Shown in pieces: positions 1 through 9,146 of a stretch of 47,152 bases of DNA. The position numbers and the translations under genes are program-made. The stretch is from positions 1 to 47,152 of IMG/VR virus record IMGVR_UViG_3300027917_000007; one strand, written 5' to 3'. Under the pieces are notes generated by a model, which saw only the letters and a list, made by a program, of their open reading frames with translations, was not told the origin of the DNA and did no database searches. The first letter of the stretch is position 1; every line of letters begins with the position of its first letter. The stretch comes from a virus.

Positions 1-99
1 GGCCTGGGCGTAGTTGCGGGCCTCCTGGGAGCCCCAGAGGCCGATCTGGGCCGCTGTCCGCTGGCTCTCGATCTGCTGCTCGTGGGCCTGCGCCATGAT
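1..99. repeat. Terminal overlap, left copy
   Basis: Bases 1-99 are identical to 47054-47152. The reading frame of the 413-codon gene continues exactly through the join, so the two ends are the same piece of a circular (or circularly permuted) molecule. A length of 99 suggests a k-mer overlap left by an assembler rather than a biological terminal repeat; that is inference. Confidence 0.95.
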
Positions 100-486
100 G
101 TCGCGGTACAGCGCCAGCTCATCCTCCTCGCGCTGCCGCTCCATCCCGGAGATCCCGGCGTAGGTGTTCAGGGCCGTCCCGAGGAAGGCCGGGCCGAAGG
201 ACTCGCTGCGCGCATCGAACGGCTGGGCGAGCGCGGCGCCTTCGAGCGCCGAGCCGAGCCGCTCCAGGAAGCCCGGCCCCTGCTCCTGTTCCGCCTGCCG
301 CTCCTGCACCAACGGAAGGTCCGTGACGCCGCCTGAAGGGAGCGCGCCCCGGAGCGAGTAGTTCTCGATCCGCTGGGCGAGCTGGGGTTCCGGCATGTCC
401 CAGGCGCCTCCCTGGTCGTCCTCGCCCCAGCGGTACTTCATGTCCCGGCGGCGACCGATGAACGGGTATCCGATCGGTGAAGGCAT
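1..486 (-). CDS. Internal virion (ejection-type) protein, N-terminal part; gene crosses the cut point
   Basis: This is the first part of a 413-residue protein. It starts at the ATG at 484-486, preceded by TAGGAG seven bases upstream, and its frame continues through base 1 to the copy at 47053 and on to 46298. Residue 131 (Met) lies at 94-96, which equals 47147-47149. The N-terminal 130 residues are soluble and Gln/Glu-rich, beginning MPSPIGYPFIGRRRD, with a helical Glu/Arg-rich stretch (residues ~110-128). It lies nine bases after the 199-residue Ala/Gln-rich protein and directly before the giant protein. In podoviruses this position holds internal proteins that leave the capsid ahead of the DNA. 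No family motif is recognised, so the function rests on position and composition. Confidence 0.7.
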   Translation of the reverse strand, partial: MPSPIGYPFIGRRRDMKYRWGEDDQGGAWDMPEPQLAQRIENYSLRGALPSGGVTDLPLVQERQAEQEQGPGFLERLGSALEGAALAQPFDARSESFGPAFLGTALNTYAGISGMERQREEDELALYRDIMAQAHEQQIESQRTAAQIGLWGSQEARNYAQA

Positions 487-495
487 GGGCGGCTC

Positions 496-1095
496 CTACA
501 ATCCCGGAATAAACTTGGCGCCGACGCCGACGGCTGTCCCCAGGAGCTGACCGAAGAAGTTGGGATCCTTGGTCTGCCCGGCGATCGAGGCCAGGATCTG
601 ATTCCGGAGCTGTGCTTCCTGGCCCGCGAATTGGCCGTAGGCCGCCGTCGCGCCATAGGCGTTCTGGCTGGCCGCTGCCAGGGCGGCCGGTCCGGCTTGC
701 GCCGCCTGCTCGCTGATCGCCCTGGCCACGTAATCGTCAAACTGATTGGTCTGCCGAAACTCCTCGGAGCTGACGTTCCCGCCGAAGCGGCTGGCCACAT
801 TCGCGCTCAACCGCATCCGGTCCTGCCCGGCCTGGCGGAGCATGGGCGCCGCCGACGCCGAGATCGCGTTCTGGAAGTACGGCAGGAACCCCTGGGCCGC
901 CTGCGTCGGGTTCTGATAGTAGCCCAGGATCTGCTGCTGGAGCTGCTTCGGCGCGAAGCCCGCCCCCTGGAGCTGCCCACCCATGTAGTTGGCGAAGTCC
1001 GTGAGCCCCTGGTTCTTCTTCCCCTTCCGGAAGTACGGAACCGAATTGCTCGTATTCGGCTGTGTAGGCGCTCGTTGGAGTTGGAGTTTCGGCAT
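496..1095 (-). CDS. Small internal virion/ejection-like protein
   Basis: A 199-residue protein rich in Ala, Gln and Gly. Residues ~35-175 look almost wholly helical (many AAQ/QAA runs), and the tail is hydrophobic and Gly-rich (GQLLGTAVGVGAKFIPGL). This pattern, a short helical protein with a glycine-rich membrane-active end placed just before larger internal proteins, recalls the T7 gp14 class of ejection proteins that form a channel across the outer membrane. That comparison rests on composition and position only; no sequence motif ties it to gp14. The ATG at 1095 lies four bases after the stop of the preceding gene, and the gene is co-transcribed with its neighbours. Confidence 0.6.
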   Translation of the reverse strand: MPKLQLQRAPTQPNTSNSVPYFRKGKKNQGLTDFANYMGGQLQGAGFAPKQLQQQILGYYQNPTQAAQGFLPYFQNAISASAAPMLRQAGQDRMRLSANVASRFGGNVSSEEFRQTNQFDDYVARAISEQAAQAGPAALAAASQNAYGATAAYGQFAGQEAQLRNQILASIAGQTKDPNFFGQLLGTAVGVGAKFIPGL

Positions 1096-1099
1096 GGCC

Positions 1100-1450
1100 C
1101 TAGTCCTTGTCGATGAACCGATCCCAGATCGGCACGTGCTCGGGACCGAGCTGCTTGTTCTTGTCCATGTCCCGGAGCCGCTCCTTGATGACGTCGCGCG
1201 CCACGTTGCCGATCTCGACCTTCTTGTTCTTCGCCTTCTGCTTGTCCCACCTGACCGAGCCGTCCGGGAGCTGGACGATGCCCCACTCCTTCAGCTCCTT
1301 CTCGACGAAGGTCAGATGCGTGCGGAGGTCGGCCACCACGCGCATGTGAATCAGACTGCCTTTTTCCGGGAGTAGCGACAGGAGGGCCAGTCGGTCGGCC
1401 ACGGACAGCGTTTCGGCGTTCTTCGCTGCCGGAGTGCGCTTCGTTCCCAT
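1100..1450 (-). CDS. Hypothetical protein in tail/ejection module
   Basis: A 116-residue highly charged protein (many Lys, Asp, Glu) with no membrane segment and no signal peptide. The middle (residues ~40-60, VADLRTHLTFVEKELKEWGI) and the C-terminal third look helical. The ATG at 1450 has a strong GGGGAGG site nine bases upstream. It lies between a 78-residue unknown and the ejection-like protein, so a virion or assembly role is plausible. I do not recognise the family. Confidence 0.55.
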   Translation of the reverse strand: MGTKRTPAAKNAETLSVADRLALLSLLPEKGSLIHMRVVADLRTHLTFVEKELKEWGIVQLPDGSVRWDKQKAKNKKVEIGNVARDVIKERLRDMDKNKQLGPEHVPIWDRFIDKD

Positions 1451-1480
1451 AATCTAGTGCCTCCCCTGAGTTTGAGCCAA

Positions 1481-1717
1481 TTACGGCGTGATCGGCTCGT
1501 GGTTGTCGATCCACGCGATGACGTCGCTCACGAATTGGTCGAGCGTGGCGAGCCCGGGCGCCGACAAGTCGTCCCTGGCCGCCGCATACGCGCGGTCCTC
1601 GGTGCCGGTCAGCCCGGCGGTATCCCACGATACCCGGGCCGACGCCTGGACGATCGTCGCCAGCTCGCTCTCATCGAGGACGATCGTGATGACGCCGATC
1701 CGACGGGTTGCGGCCAT
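1481..1717 (-). CDS. Small hypothetical protein following the fibre-like gene
   Basis: A 78-residue acidic protein. The N-terminus (MAATRRIGVITIVLDESEL) looks like a beta strand followed by helices; the rest is Ala/Asp-rich and probably helical, ending VSDVIAWIDNHEPITP. The ATG at 1717 has a GGGGGG ribosome site and follows the stop of the fibre-like gene by nine bases. A small protein after a fibre gene can be a fibre chaperone or a structural part, but nothing in the sequence shows which. Unknown function. Confidence 0.5.
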   Translation of the reverse strand: MAATRRIGVITIVLDESELATIVQASARVSWDTAGLTGTEDRAYAAARDDLSAPGLATLDQFVSDVIAWIDNHEPITP

Positions 1718-1726
1718 GTATCCCCC

Positions 1727-4700
1727 CTAGAGGCTATGGAGCCCCACGTAATCCACGTACTGTGTGTGCGAGATGTTCCCGGTCCCGTTGTGCCAAATCC
1801 GCACGATCGCCGCCCCTGAGCTGACGTAGTTGGTCCAGTCGTTCACCGGGATGTCGAAGCAGATGTAATCGTCCGTTTCCATGAAGCTGTGAACGTCGTT
1901 GAACGCCGGGGTGCCGCTGTAATTCCACAGCGCAACCCGGAGGTCCTCGCCCGCACCAGCCGTCCCGTCGTTGCGGATGCGAAGCCGAATATGGGTCGGC
2001 GTGAACGGGAGCGACGTGAAGTTGAACCGGAGATCGAGGCCCGGCGAGGACGCGACTTCCGGCACAGAGTACACGTTGCCGTCGAGCATCGTCTGGGTGT
2101 CGCTGACGGTCCCGCTTGCCGTTCCACCAACAGTCTTGGTCACACTTGCAGCCGTAGCTGCTCGCACCGGGTAAAACTCCAGCCACTGATCTTCACCGGG
2201 GGACCAAATATGCAGCCAGTCCTCGGCGCGATTGATGACGAACGGCGTGGTCCCGTTCAGCTCACCCACGGTCCCGGTCGGGGAACCGTTCATGGTCGAA
2301 CACCTGAAGAACCCGTAGGTCGCCGTCGTCGCTAGCTCGGAGATGTTCTCGTCACGCACCTGGAAGTCGCCACTGGAGCGCAGCGTCAGGAACGCATTGC
2401 CGTTCGCGTAGAGCTTCAGCCGGTCTACGCTGTTGTCATAGAAGATGCCGCCCCGCTGGTAGCCATTAGTGTCACCCAGCCACAGCGCCGTGTACGCCGA
2501 CGCCCCACTAATGAGCGTCGTGTAGCAGTTGTCGCCCGCAGCAGAGGCGTTCACCACAACGAACGGGAAGGTGTTGAGAAGCGTCGGGATCGTCCCGTCG
2601 TCCCCGCGCACCACGAGCCCCGCGCTCATGTTCGTGGGCAAGCTCTCCGTTGCGCTTGTCGCATTGATGATCGCGTAGTCGCCGGTTTGCGCGATCACGT
2701 CCCCGAAATGCACCCGCCCAGCGTTGGTGTAAATGGCGTAGTTGAGCGTCCCGCCCACGTTCACGTTCTCAAGGTAGAGCCCGTAAGCGTTGGTAACGCT
2801 CGACCCCGGTACGTCGTAGGGCGCGATGCCGTAGAACAAATAGAGATCGTCTATGAGCCCGGCGCCCGTGTCGGCGCCACCCCATGCCTCGATCACGCGC
2901 AGCGCCCCCACGGTGCCCGCGCCCGTGTGGTTTGCCCCAACGTCGAGCCCATAGGCATCGTTCACGTCCCCGGTCGTGTGGGTGAGCGTGAGGTAGAGGC
3001 CCGCCGTTACTGGCCCGCCGGTCGAGGCGGTATCGTGATACTGGTCGAAGTAGATCCCGCCGGGATACCCGCTCGCATCACTGGTCGTGATCTTGCCATA
3101 GATGTCCCCACCCACGCGCAGGAGCGCATCGCCCGTGGGATCGGTGCCGACGATGACCGGGCCTATCGGTGCGGCGATCGTCCCGTCCTCGCTCGCGGAG
3201 AACACGAGCGTCCCGAAGCCCGAGCCGTGGAACACGGCGAACCGCGCCGTGGTCGTATCCTCATCGACGTCGATATAGACGCGCACTTCATCGGTGGAGA
3301 CCATGCCGATGCTGTGGTCACTCCCGCCAGCAGATTGATCCAGATTGATCTTGTTGCCCGTCGTCGTTGCCGAGACCAGGGAACCGCTTCCGCCCGTGCC
3401 GAGGTAGAAGCTCCGCATGATGTAGAGGTCCCCGTTTTCCTTCATCTCCAGGAGGTCGTCGGTGAGGTTCCGGCGCACCTTGAAGAAGGCCGTCGTGCCG
3501 TCGTTGTCCCCGTCGATGTCGAGCGTGATGCTGTCGCCCGACACCCAGCTCGCCGTCGCCCCGGCATCGAGCGTGATCGCGTGGTACTGGTCGTACTGGA
3601 TGATCCCGATGGTCGGCAGGTAGAGCGTGCCGTCGATCGTCACGTCGAACGCCACGGTCACGTCGAGATCGAACACGGCATCGTCCAGGAACCGCGCGGG
3701 CTCCTCCACGATGAGGCTCCCCGGCACATAGGTGTGCAGCGGCGCCTGTGTCGTTTCCAACGATGTACCGTTGTTGTAGACCGTCCCGAGCGGGAAGTCG
3801 GTCTGGTAGTTCCAACTCTCGGTGTCGCGGGCGACCACTTGCGGGCTCCCGGCATTGTACTCGACGCCGACGTACTTCGTGTTGCCGCTTGTCGGTCCCG
3901 TGAGGCCGCTGGCAGCCGACCAGTCGAAGAAGTAGAGGTCCGCGACGTCGCTGGCCGTCGCCCGGATCGAGCCGGATCCGGCGGTCACGTCGATCCCGTC
4001 CGCCATCCCGAAGCCCGTCCACTCACCGTCATAGACGTACAGGTTGTCAAGCAACCAGTAGTCGGTATCGTAGTCGCCACCGCACCAGACTTTCCGATAC
4101 CCGCTGCCAAAGTAGTATTCGTAGGGATTCGTGCCCGTCCAGCTAAATGTGCCGAAATCGACGTGATTGGAGCCGTCCGTATCCTCGATGGAGAGATCGA
4201 GGTACATCGTGCCGCTGACGACGCGCAGCCATCCGATGACTCGCTTGGTCGCGCCGTCCGTCCACGAAATGTCTTCCAGTCCAGTCGTGCTTTCGACGGG
4301 CGCACGGTAAGTCTGACTTCCGAGAGGTGACCCAATGATGAGATCGACAAGGTTCGTACTGGCACGCTTACATCGGATGTCCACGCCACCAGCGGCGTTG
4401 TAGATGTAATTGCCGCCCGTGTTGGATTGCGGCTTGACGGTGATGTACCCAATGGCGCCGGAACTCGGCGAGGTCGCCTCGAAGGCAATCGTGACACCCG
4501 TCGCATCCGACGTGGGCGTCATATCGTTGTCCGCGTATGACCCGTGATTCAGGCCACTCTCGTAGCGCAGCTTGTTGCTTCGGATGTACTGCACAGGCCC
4601 AATGCCATTGTTCCACGAGCCCAACCCGCTGTCAGCCGTGTGGCTTCTGAGGTCTGTGCCCTCCGTGTCCGTGAACGTGTCGTACCCGAGCGTCGTGGGC

Positions 4701-5095
4701 ACGCTTGCTGCTGAGATTACACCACCCGCATTCCAGCCAGCCGAGTGATAGAGGTTCCGGCCCTCCTGGATGCTCTTGTAGGTCGGATCCCCGATCGTCA
4801 GGTAGTTGGGGAGGTCCGCAAGGATCGGATGCTGATTGATCCAGCCGGTCCCCGGGCGATACATCCAGATTTCCAGGTTGCTGACCCCATCGTCTACGAG
4901 GACGACGTTGGGCTGGCCGTACAGCGGCGCGCTCACGGGCTCGCTGTCGCGAATCCGCATCTTGATGCCAGCCATCGGGAGGCCACCGTACTGGATGCGC
5001 TCCATGACCGCCGACAGCTCCTCGCGGAGCGCCGGGAAGGTCTCAGCGGTTAGGCGAACGCCGCTGAACGGAACGCCTTCAGCAACCTGCGGCAC
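1727..5095 (-). CDS. Large beta-rich tail fibre/spike-like protein
   Basis: A 1,122-residue protein. I chose the GTG at 5095 because it shares a base with the TAG of the preceding gene (TAGTG) and follows GGAGTG; the frame is open upstream but only over the neighbouring gene. The sequence is rich in Gly, Thr, Ser, Asp and Tyr with almost no Cys, in long runs of alternating strands. There are several LYLPTIGIIQYDQY-like and YLGTGGSG-like segments typical of phage fibres with stacked beta modules. The last ~170 residues form a separate region (from about TVGELNGTTPFVIN) that could be a carbohydrate-binding jelly roll. There is no C-terminal intramolecular chaperone signature. It lies after the tail nozzle and before the ejection proteins, consistent with host recognition. 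Confidence 0.7.
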   Translation of the reverse strand: MPQVAEGVPFSGVRLTAETFPALREELSAVMERIQYGGLPMAGIKMRIRDSEPVSAPLYGQPNVVLVDDGVSNLEIWMYRPGTGWINQHPILADLPNYLTIGDPTYKSIQEGRNLYHSAGWNAGGVISAASVPTTLGYDTFTDTEGTDLRSHTADSGLGSWNNGIGPVQYIRSNKLRYESGLNHGSYADNDMTPTSDATGVTIAFEATSPSSGAIGYITVKPQSNTGGNYIYNAAGGVDIRCKRASTNLVDLIIGSPLGSQTYRAPVESTTGLEDISWTDGATKRVIGWLRVVSGTMYLDLSIEDTDGSNHVDFGTFSWTGTNPYEYYFGSGYRKVWCGGDYDTDYWLLDNLYVYDGEWTGFGMADGIDVTAGSGSIRATASDVADLYFFDWSAASGLTGPTSGNTKYVGVEYNAGSPQVVARDTESWNYQTDFPLGTVYNNGTSLETTQAPLHTYVPGSLIVEEPARFLDDAVFDLDVTVAFDVTIDGTLYLPTIGIIQYDQYHAITLDAGATASWVSGDSITLDIDGDNDGTTAFFKVRRNLTDDLLEMKENGDLYIMRSFYLGTGGSGSLVSATTTGNKINLDQSAGGSDHSIGMVSTDEVRVYIDVDEDTTTARFAVFHGSGFGTLVFSASEDGTIAAPIGPVIVGTDPTGDALLRVGGDIYGKITTSDASGYPGGIYFDQYHDTASTGGPVTAGLYLTLTHTTGDVNDAYGLDVGANHTGAGTVGALRVIEAWGGADTGAGLIDDLYLFYGIAPYDVPGSSVTNAYGLYLENVNVGGTLNYAIYTNAGRVHFGDVIAQTGDYAIINATSATESLPTNMSAGLVVRGDDGTIPTLLNTFPFVVVNASAAGDNCYTTLISGASAYTALWLGDTNGYQRGGIFYDNSVDRLKLYANGNAFLTLRSSGDFQVRDENISELATTATYGFFRCSTMNGSPTGTVGELNGTTPFVINRAEDWLHIWSPGEDQWLEFYPVRAATAASVTKTVGGTASGTVSDTQTMLDGNVYSVPEVASSPGLDLRFNFTSLPFTPTHIRLRIRNDGTAGAGEDLRVALWNYSGTPAFNDVHSFMETDDYICFDIPVNDWTNYVSSGAAIVRIWHNGTGNISHTQYVDYVGLHSL

Positions 5096-5589
5096 TACTC
5101 CACTCCTACCACGCTGGATGCCCCGACGGTGATCGGCTTGTCGGCCAGCGACAGCCCGAGCAGCTCGACGCGCCCGAACCACGTGACCAGCTCGATCTCC
5201 ACCTGGACCCAGGTGCAGCGCCGGGCGATCTCCAGCTCGTACTCGACGATCTCCCGGACGGGTTGAACCGGCGCGATCGCCGCGAAGCTCTTGGCGGTCA
5301 ATCGCTCGTTGAAGTCGATGATCGGGGTGATCGTGACCGTAAACCCGGCGATGTGCTCAAACTTCGCGTAGATGCGCCGGAGCATCGTGATCCCACTATC
5401 CCCGGCCGGGGCGAACGGCTGGGTTCTGAGCAGCAGCGGCGATCCCTCCCCGCCCCCGCTGATAGGCGCCTTCGCGTACGAGCTATCGGTTTGCTTCCCG
5501 TACGTGGCGTCCGCCAAGTACCACAGCTCCGCCCCGGCCGTCGGCGTCGTCAGGTCCCCGATCTGGCAGGCGACGATGTGCTCACTCAC
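5095..5589 (-). CDS. Tail-associated hypothetical protein
   Basis: A 164-residue protein read from a GTG at 5589 that overlaps the TGA of the nozzle-like gene (GTGA). It contains alternating strands (residues ~75-95 with GFTVTITPIIDF; ~120-145 with VQVEIELVTWFG), suggesting a beta-sandwich. It sits between the nozzle-like and fibre-like genes, so it is probably a virion part such as a tail accessory or fibre adaptor. No family is recognised, and the start depends on the tight overlap. Confidence 0.55.
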   Translation of the reverse strand: MSEHIVACQIGDLTTPTAGAELWYLADATYGKQTDSSYAKAPISGGGEGSPLLLRTQPFAPAGDSGITMLRRIYAKFEHIAGFTVTITPIIDFNERLTAKSFAAIAPVQPVREIVEYELEIARRCTWVQVEIELVTWFGRVELLGLSLADKPITVGASSVVGVE

Positions 5590-7415
5590 TGTGCAATCTC
5601 CGGCGTGATCGGGAACGGCGTACACTGAGTCTCGGTCGATTCGGCGTCCGTGACCGGGTTGTACTCCGTGAGCCAGTAGTATTGCGCGCTGCCCGTGATC
5701 CGGAGCACCGGGTCATCCACCCGGCCGACCGCAGGGTTCCCCGTGACCTGCACGTAGGCGTTCGCGAAGGTGCTGGTGTCGTGGGTGTAGAGCCGCATCA
5801 CGATGTCGGACCCGGCGTTGCGAGGCGTCCACGTGGCGCGGATCTTCCCGTACCAGGCGTTCTTGTAGTACACCGAGCCGATCTGGACCACGGCGGCCCC
5901 GGTGGGCTGGACCGGCACGTCCACGTCGGTCGTCGTGAACAGATCGAGCGACTCGACGTAGCTGTCCACCTGGCCGTTGCGGACCTGGCGCACACGCACG
6001 TCGTAGCTCGTGAGGGGCTCCAGGCCCGTCAGGGTGTACTCGTAGGTGGCCGCGCCCGTTTTCATCGGCGTGGAGGGCACCCAGGTACTCGTGCCGTTCT
6101 CCTTGTACTGCAACTCGAAGTAGGTGTCCGGGCTCGTGTCGCCCGGCGTCCAGGTGATCTTCGCCGTGATGCCGGTGATGTTCGACGCCGCGATGTTCGA
6201 GAGCGTCCCCACCGGGCCGGGCAGGTCGATCCCCGGCCCACGCGCCTGCCCGATCGCCCAGATTTGGGCCGGGATCGAGCTGGGGATGAAGGTGTTCCGG
6301 CCGTAGTCCCAGGCCAGCAGCTCCGTGTGGTACGGATCCTCGATGACGTTCCCGCTGTCGTCGAGCTTCCGGCGCACCGACCACAGCACGCGCCGGTTCT
6401 TCGAGTCGTGCGCGCCCGAGGCCGTCGAGAGATCCAGGTACTGGAGGAACCGGCGGGTGATCTTGTCCCGCGTCAGCTCCTCGACCTTCTGCCCCTGGAC
6501 GCTGATGGCCGGACCGACGTCCGCCATCCACACGGCCGCGTGGCCGAGCGAGACCATCGAGCGCGTCGAGATCGGCCCGTGCGTGTCGCCGATCGGCTGG
6601 TAGTAGAATTGCGAGCTGTAGTCGCCATCGAGCCGGAAGATTTCGCTGGCCTTCCCGATGATCGTGTACGGCCCGGACATCCCGCAGGCAATGATCGGGA
6701 CCTCCCCCGAGCCCACGATGATGAACCCGGCCGAGGTCTCATCGAGGTCCGCCACCCACGTCAGGGGCTCCCCGTACTTGCAGTACCGGAGGAAGTGCGG
6801 CTGGTCCGGATCGTCCTCATGGTAGTAGCCCCAGCCGAACACCGTGGCGCCTCGATGCTTCGAGATGCCCCGGAACCGGAGTGCCGCCGCCGCTCCGGCC
6901 CCGGTGTTCAGGTCGTAGGTCGGCGTCGTGATCGAGCCGCCGCTGTCCGGATCGTAGTAGCTGAACCCGACGCGCGACGTCACGGGATCCTGGGCGTACT
7001 CGCACCAGTAGAACCGGCCGAACATCTCGAACCCGGTGAGCTGCGGCGGAAGCGAGGCCGTGTAGTCGTACGCCTTCTTCGTCCGCGCGATCGACAGGTC
7101 CTCGTACAGATGGTGCAGGAAGAAGTCGGTGTTGGTCTTGTCGTAGGAGAACGCGACGGCGGCGCCGGGGGAGGCAAGGTTCCCCTGAGTCTCGAATGGG
7201 AACACGCCGCACGCCGCGTGATTCTCCGCTGCCGACAGGTTCTCGGCCACGTCGGCCAGGAGCCAATCGGTCTGCTGCGCCACCAGGCCACGCCCCGAGA
7301 GCACCCCGTTGCGAACCCTGGAGGACTCCCCGGCCTCGTACCCCTCGGGGGCAGCGTCACTCTGCTCGCCCATGAAGAACAGCGGGACGGGCACTCGACG
7401 CCAGCGCCGTGGCAT
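5586..7415 (-). CDS. Tail nozzle-like beta-propeller protein with fibronectin III domain
   Basis: A 609-residue protein. Residues ~25-395 have repeated strand blocks with aromatic and Gly turns (for example YTIIGKASEIFRLDGDY and GHAAVWMADVGPAISVQG), as in the beta-propeller nozzle proteins of podoviruses (T7 gp12 and P22 gp10 classes). Residues ~401-494 read as a fibronectin type III domain (AKITWTPGD, FELQYKENG, TGLEPLTSYDVRVRQV). A further beta domain follows to the C-terminus. The start ATG at 7415 overlaps the previous stop (TAATG). Position after the neck proteins and before the fibre fits a tail tip that closes the portal channel. The family assignment is by pattern, not by search. Confidence 0.6.
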   Translation of the reverse strand: MPRRWRRVPVPLFFMGEQSDAAPEGYEAGESSRVRNGVLSGRGLVAQQTDWLLADVAENLSAAENHAACGVFPFETQGNLASPGAAVAFSYDKTNTDFFLHHLYEDLSIARTKKAYDYTASLPPQLTGFEMFGRFYWCEYAQDPVTSRVGFSYYDPDSGGSITTPTYDLNTGAGAAAALRFRGISKHRGATVFGWGYYHEDDPDQPHFLRYCKYGEPLTWVADLDETSAGFIIVGSGEVPIIACGMSGPYTIIGKASEIFRLDGDYSSQFYYQPIGDTHGPISTRSMVSLGHAAVWMADVGPAISVQGQKVEELTRDKITRRFLQYLDLSTASGAHDSKNRRVLWSVRRKLDDSGNVIEDPYHTELLAWDYGRNTFIPSSIPAQIWAIGQARGPGIDLPGPVGTLSNIAASNITGITAKITWTPGDTSPDTYFELQYKENGTSTWVPSTPMKTGAATYEYTLTGLEPLTSYDVRVRQVRNGQVDSYVESLDLFTTTDVDVPVQPTGAAVVQIGSVYYKNAWYGKIRATWTPRNAGSDIVMRLYTHDTSTFANAYVQVTGNPAVGRVDDPVLRITGSAQYYWLTEYNPVTDAESTETQCTPFPITPEIAQ

Positions 7416-8074
7416 TAGTGTACGCTCCTCACGTAGGCGAGGAACAGCCCCCGTGCCGTATCGGCCTCCTGGGCCAGCTTCTGCAACTCATCGGCCGGGA
7501 CGTCCCCCGACTTGAGCGCGAAGTAGTGAGCGCACATCGCCACGAGGGCTTCGTCGCCAATGTGGGCAGGCCACTTCGACGTCGCCTCGGTCCCTGGCGT
7601 GGTCGCCCCGATGTAGTGCGTCCGATCGCTGAGCGCGTTCGTGACCGGCGTGTACCGGGCGTAGAACGTGTCCCCGTCCGTCGGATCACCCGTGCGGCCC
7701 CCGGATGTGACCACGAGGCCCTGGAGGTAGACGGCGGGCGGTAGCTCGCCGCGCCCCCGCGCGAGAGCCGACTTGGTAGTCAGCGCGATCCGACTCCCGT
7801 CGTAGGAAGCCACGAAGGACGGCGGCCAGGCGTAAGGTTGCCCCAGCGTGTCCTCCAGGCCGACCAGCGTGAGCAGCTCCGTGACCTCGAAGTAGTCGTT
7901 CCGCTCGACGTTGGGCTGAGCTACGGGCTGGGCGGCCTCGGCGTACAGGCGTGGCACGTAGCGATTCAGGATCCGGTAAAACTCCTGGTCGTTCTGCGCC
8001 AGGTCGCTCCGGCCCAGATCGAACACCAACAGGCGCTCGATCGTCGCGTCGATGATGTTCTCGACCGTGGTCAT
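7415..8074 (-). CDS. Neck/adaptor-like protein
   Basis: A 219-residue protein starting MTTVENIIDATIERL, with an N-terminal helical region, a beta-rich middle (residues ~60-150) and C-terminal helices (ALVAMCAHYFALKSGD... ADTARGLFLAYVRS). Helices that pack against a portal ring around a small beta domain are typical of adaptor (head-tail connector) proteins, and the C-terminal pattern resembles that of many phage neck proteins. It overlaps the 82-residue gene by ATGA and the nozzle-like gene by TAATG, which suggests translational coupling. Connector role is inferred. Confidence 0.5.
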   Translation of the reverse strand: MTTVENIIDATIERLLVFDLGRSDLAQNDQEFYRILNRYVPRLYAEAAQPVAQPNVERNDYFEVTELLTLVGLEDTLGQPYAWPPSFVASYDGSRIALTTKSALARGRGELPPAVYLQGLVVTSGGRTGDPTDGDTFYARYTPVTNALSDRTHYIGATTPGTEATSKWPAHIGDEALVAMCAHYFALKSGDVPADELQKLAQEADTARGLFLAYVRSVH

Positions 8075-8319
8075 TTCGCGACCCAGCCGGTGTTACCCGA
8101 GCCGGACTCCTTCACGTACAGCGTCGTGTCCGTGCCGCCGTCGGTCCGGAGGAACAGGTCCCCGATCTCGCCCGTCACGGAACCCTCGGGCGTGCCGGTG
8201 CCCCAGAAGATGCGGGGCGCGTCCCCCTCGGACGTGCTGTACGGGAGCTGGAGCCTGGCCGGGCTCGTGTTCGCCGGGCGGCCCGGGAACCCCGTGTCCG
8301 CCGTCGGATCGTACGCCAT
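8071..8319 (-). CDS. Small tail-fibre-type motif protein
   Basis: An 82-residue protein whose second half carries the short motif common in phage fibre and virion proteins: GTGTPEGSVTGEIGDLFLRT, then DGGTDTTLYVKESGSGNTGW. In other phages this motif is usually one module of a larger fibre; here it stands alone. It overlaps its upstream neighbour by TAATG and its downstream neighbour by ATGA, so it is part of the neck/tail set. Its exact place in the particle is unknown. Confidence 0.65.
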   Translation of the reverse strand: MAYDPTADTGFPGRPANTSPARLQLPYSTSEGDAPRIFWGTGTPEGSVTGEIGDLFLRTDGGTDTTLYVKESGSGNTGWVAK

Positions 8320-9146
8320 TATCGTGCCCTCCGGACCTGCACCACCTTGGCAGGTCGATAAGTCTTGCGGGCCTGGACCTGCGCCCGCTGCCGCGCGTCG
8401 TTCGCGAGCCCCGTGAGGTACTCCGCGTAGTTGGGACCGACCTGGGGCTCGGGTAGGCCCAGCTCACGCAGGGCCATCCAGGCCGCCAAGGCGCGCTCCG
8501 CCCACGCATCGAACGCCTCCGGCAAGGTGAGCGTCTGAGCCGACCAGCTCCCCGTGAGCGTGAACCGCTCCGGCTTCGGCACGTAGACCACGGTCACGTC
8601 CGTTACGCTGTCCCACATGGACGGCCCCGGATCGTTCGGTGTCGTCGTGATCGGCACCAGGCGGCCCCCGTTGATGATCGCGAACAGCGTCAGGTGCGGC
8701 GTCGTGCTCCAGGAGCGGTTCGGGAAGTCGTTCTGGGTGACGTACTGCACCGGCATGATGTCGCCGCGCGTCATCTGGGCATAGATGTGGACCAGCTTGA
8801 GGATCGGGCTCGGGAGCACGAACCCCGCGCTGTACGGATCCACCGCGATCGCCGTCGGGCCGGTGTACCCGAAGCCGTTCTCCACGATGACGTCGTACCC
8901 GTCCCCCGACGTGCTGACGCTGTACGGCGAGCCGTTCTCATCGACGCCCACGAGCACGTTCGAGATGGTGTCGGCCACCGTCCGCCCCTCGGACACGAGA
9001 TCGGTGAGCGGCGCGACCAGCTCGATCAGCATTTCGTCCTGAAGCGTCGAGAGCTGCTCCAGGAGCGCCAGATTCTCGTGCCGCTCCTCGGTGAACCCGG
9101 GATGCTGCACGCGCGCTCGCCGGATGACCTCGGCCACTGTCGTCAT
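8319..9146 (-). CDS. Head-completion/neck-like virion protein
   Basis: A 275-residue protein. Residues 1-55 form a helical N-terminus (MTTVAEVIRRARVQHP, then EERHENLALLEQLSTLQDEM), residues ~60-200 are beta-rich, and residues ~205-260 are helical and end in a basic tail (KTYRPAKVVQVRRAR). This helix-beta-helix plan is like that of the 219-residue protein two genes on, and both begin MTTV. They may be two connector-ring proteins. The ATG overlaps the stop of the 59-residue gene (ATGA). Assignment is inferred from order and architecture. Confidence 0.5.
   Translation of the reverse strand: MTTVAEVIRRARVQHPGFTEERHENLALLEQLSTLQDEMLIELVAPLTDLVSEGRTVADTISNVLVGVDENGSPYSVSTSGDGYDVIVENGFGYTGPTAIAVDPYSAGFVLPSPILKLVHIYAQMTRGDIMPVQYVTQNDFPNRSWSTTPHLTLFAIINGGRLVPITTTPNDPGPSMWDSVTDVTVVYVPKPERFTLTGSWSAQTLTLPEAFDAWAERALAAWMALRELGLPEPQVGPNYAEYLTGLANDARQRAQVQARKTYRPAKVVQVRRAR

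Noticed and set aside
2687-4330. A 547-codon open frame on the plus strand opposite the fibre-like gene
   Set aside because: Same shadow composition; the minus-strand gene has normal beta-protein sequence, tight junctions and ribosome sites.
5682-7418. A 578-codon open frame on the plus strand opposite the nozzle-like gene
   Set aside because: Arg/Pro/Val/His-rich mirror of the minus-strand gene without domain features.
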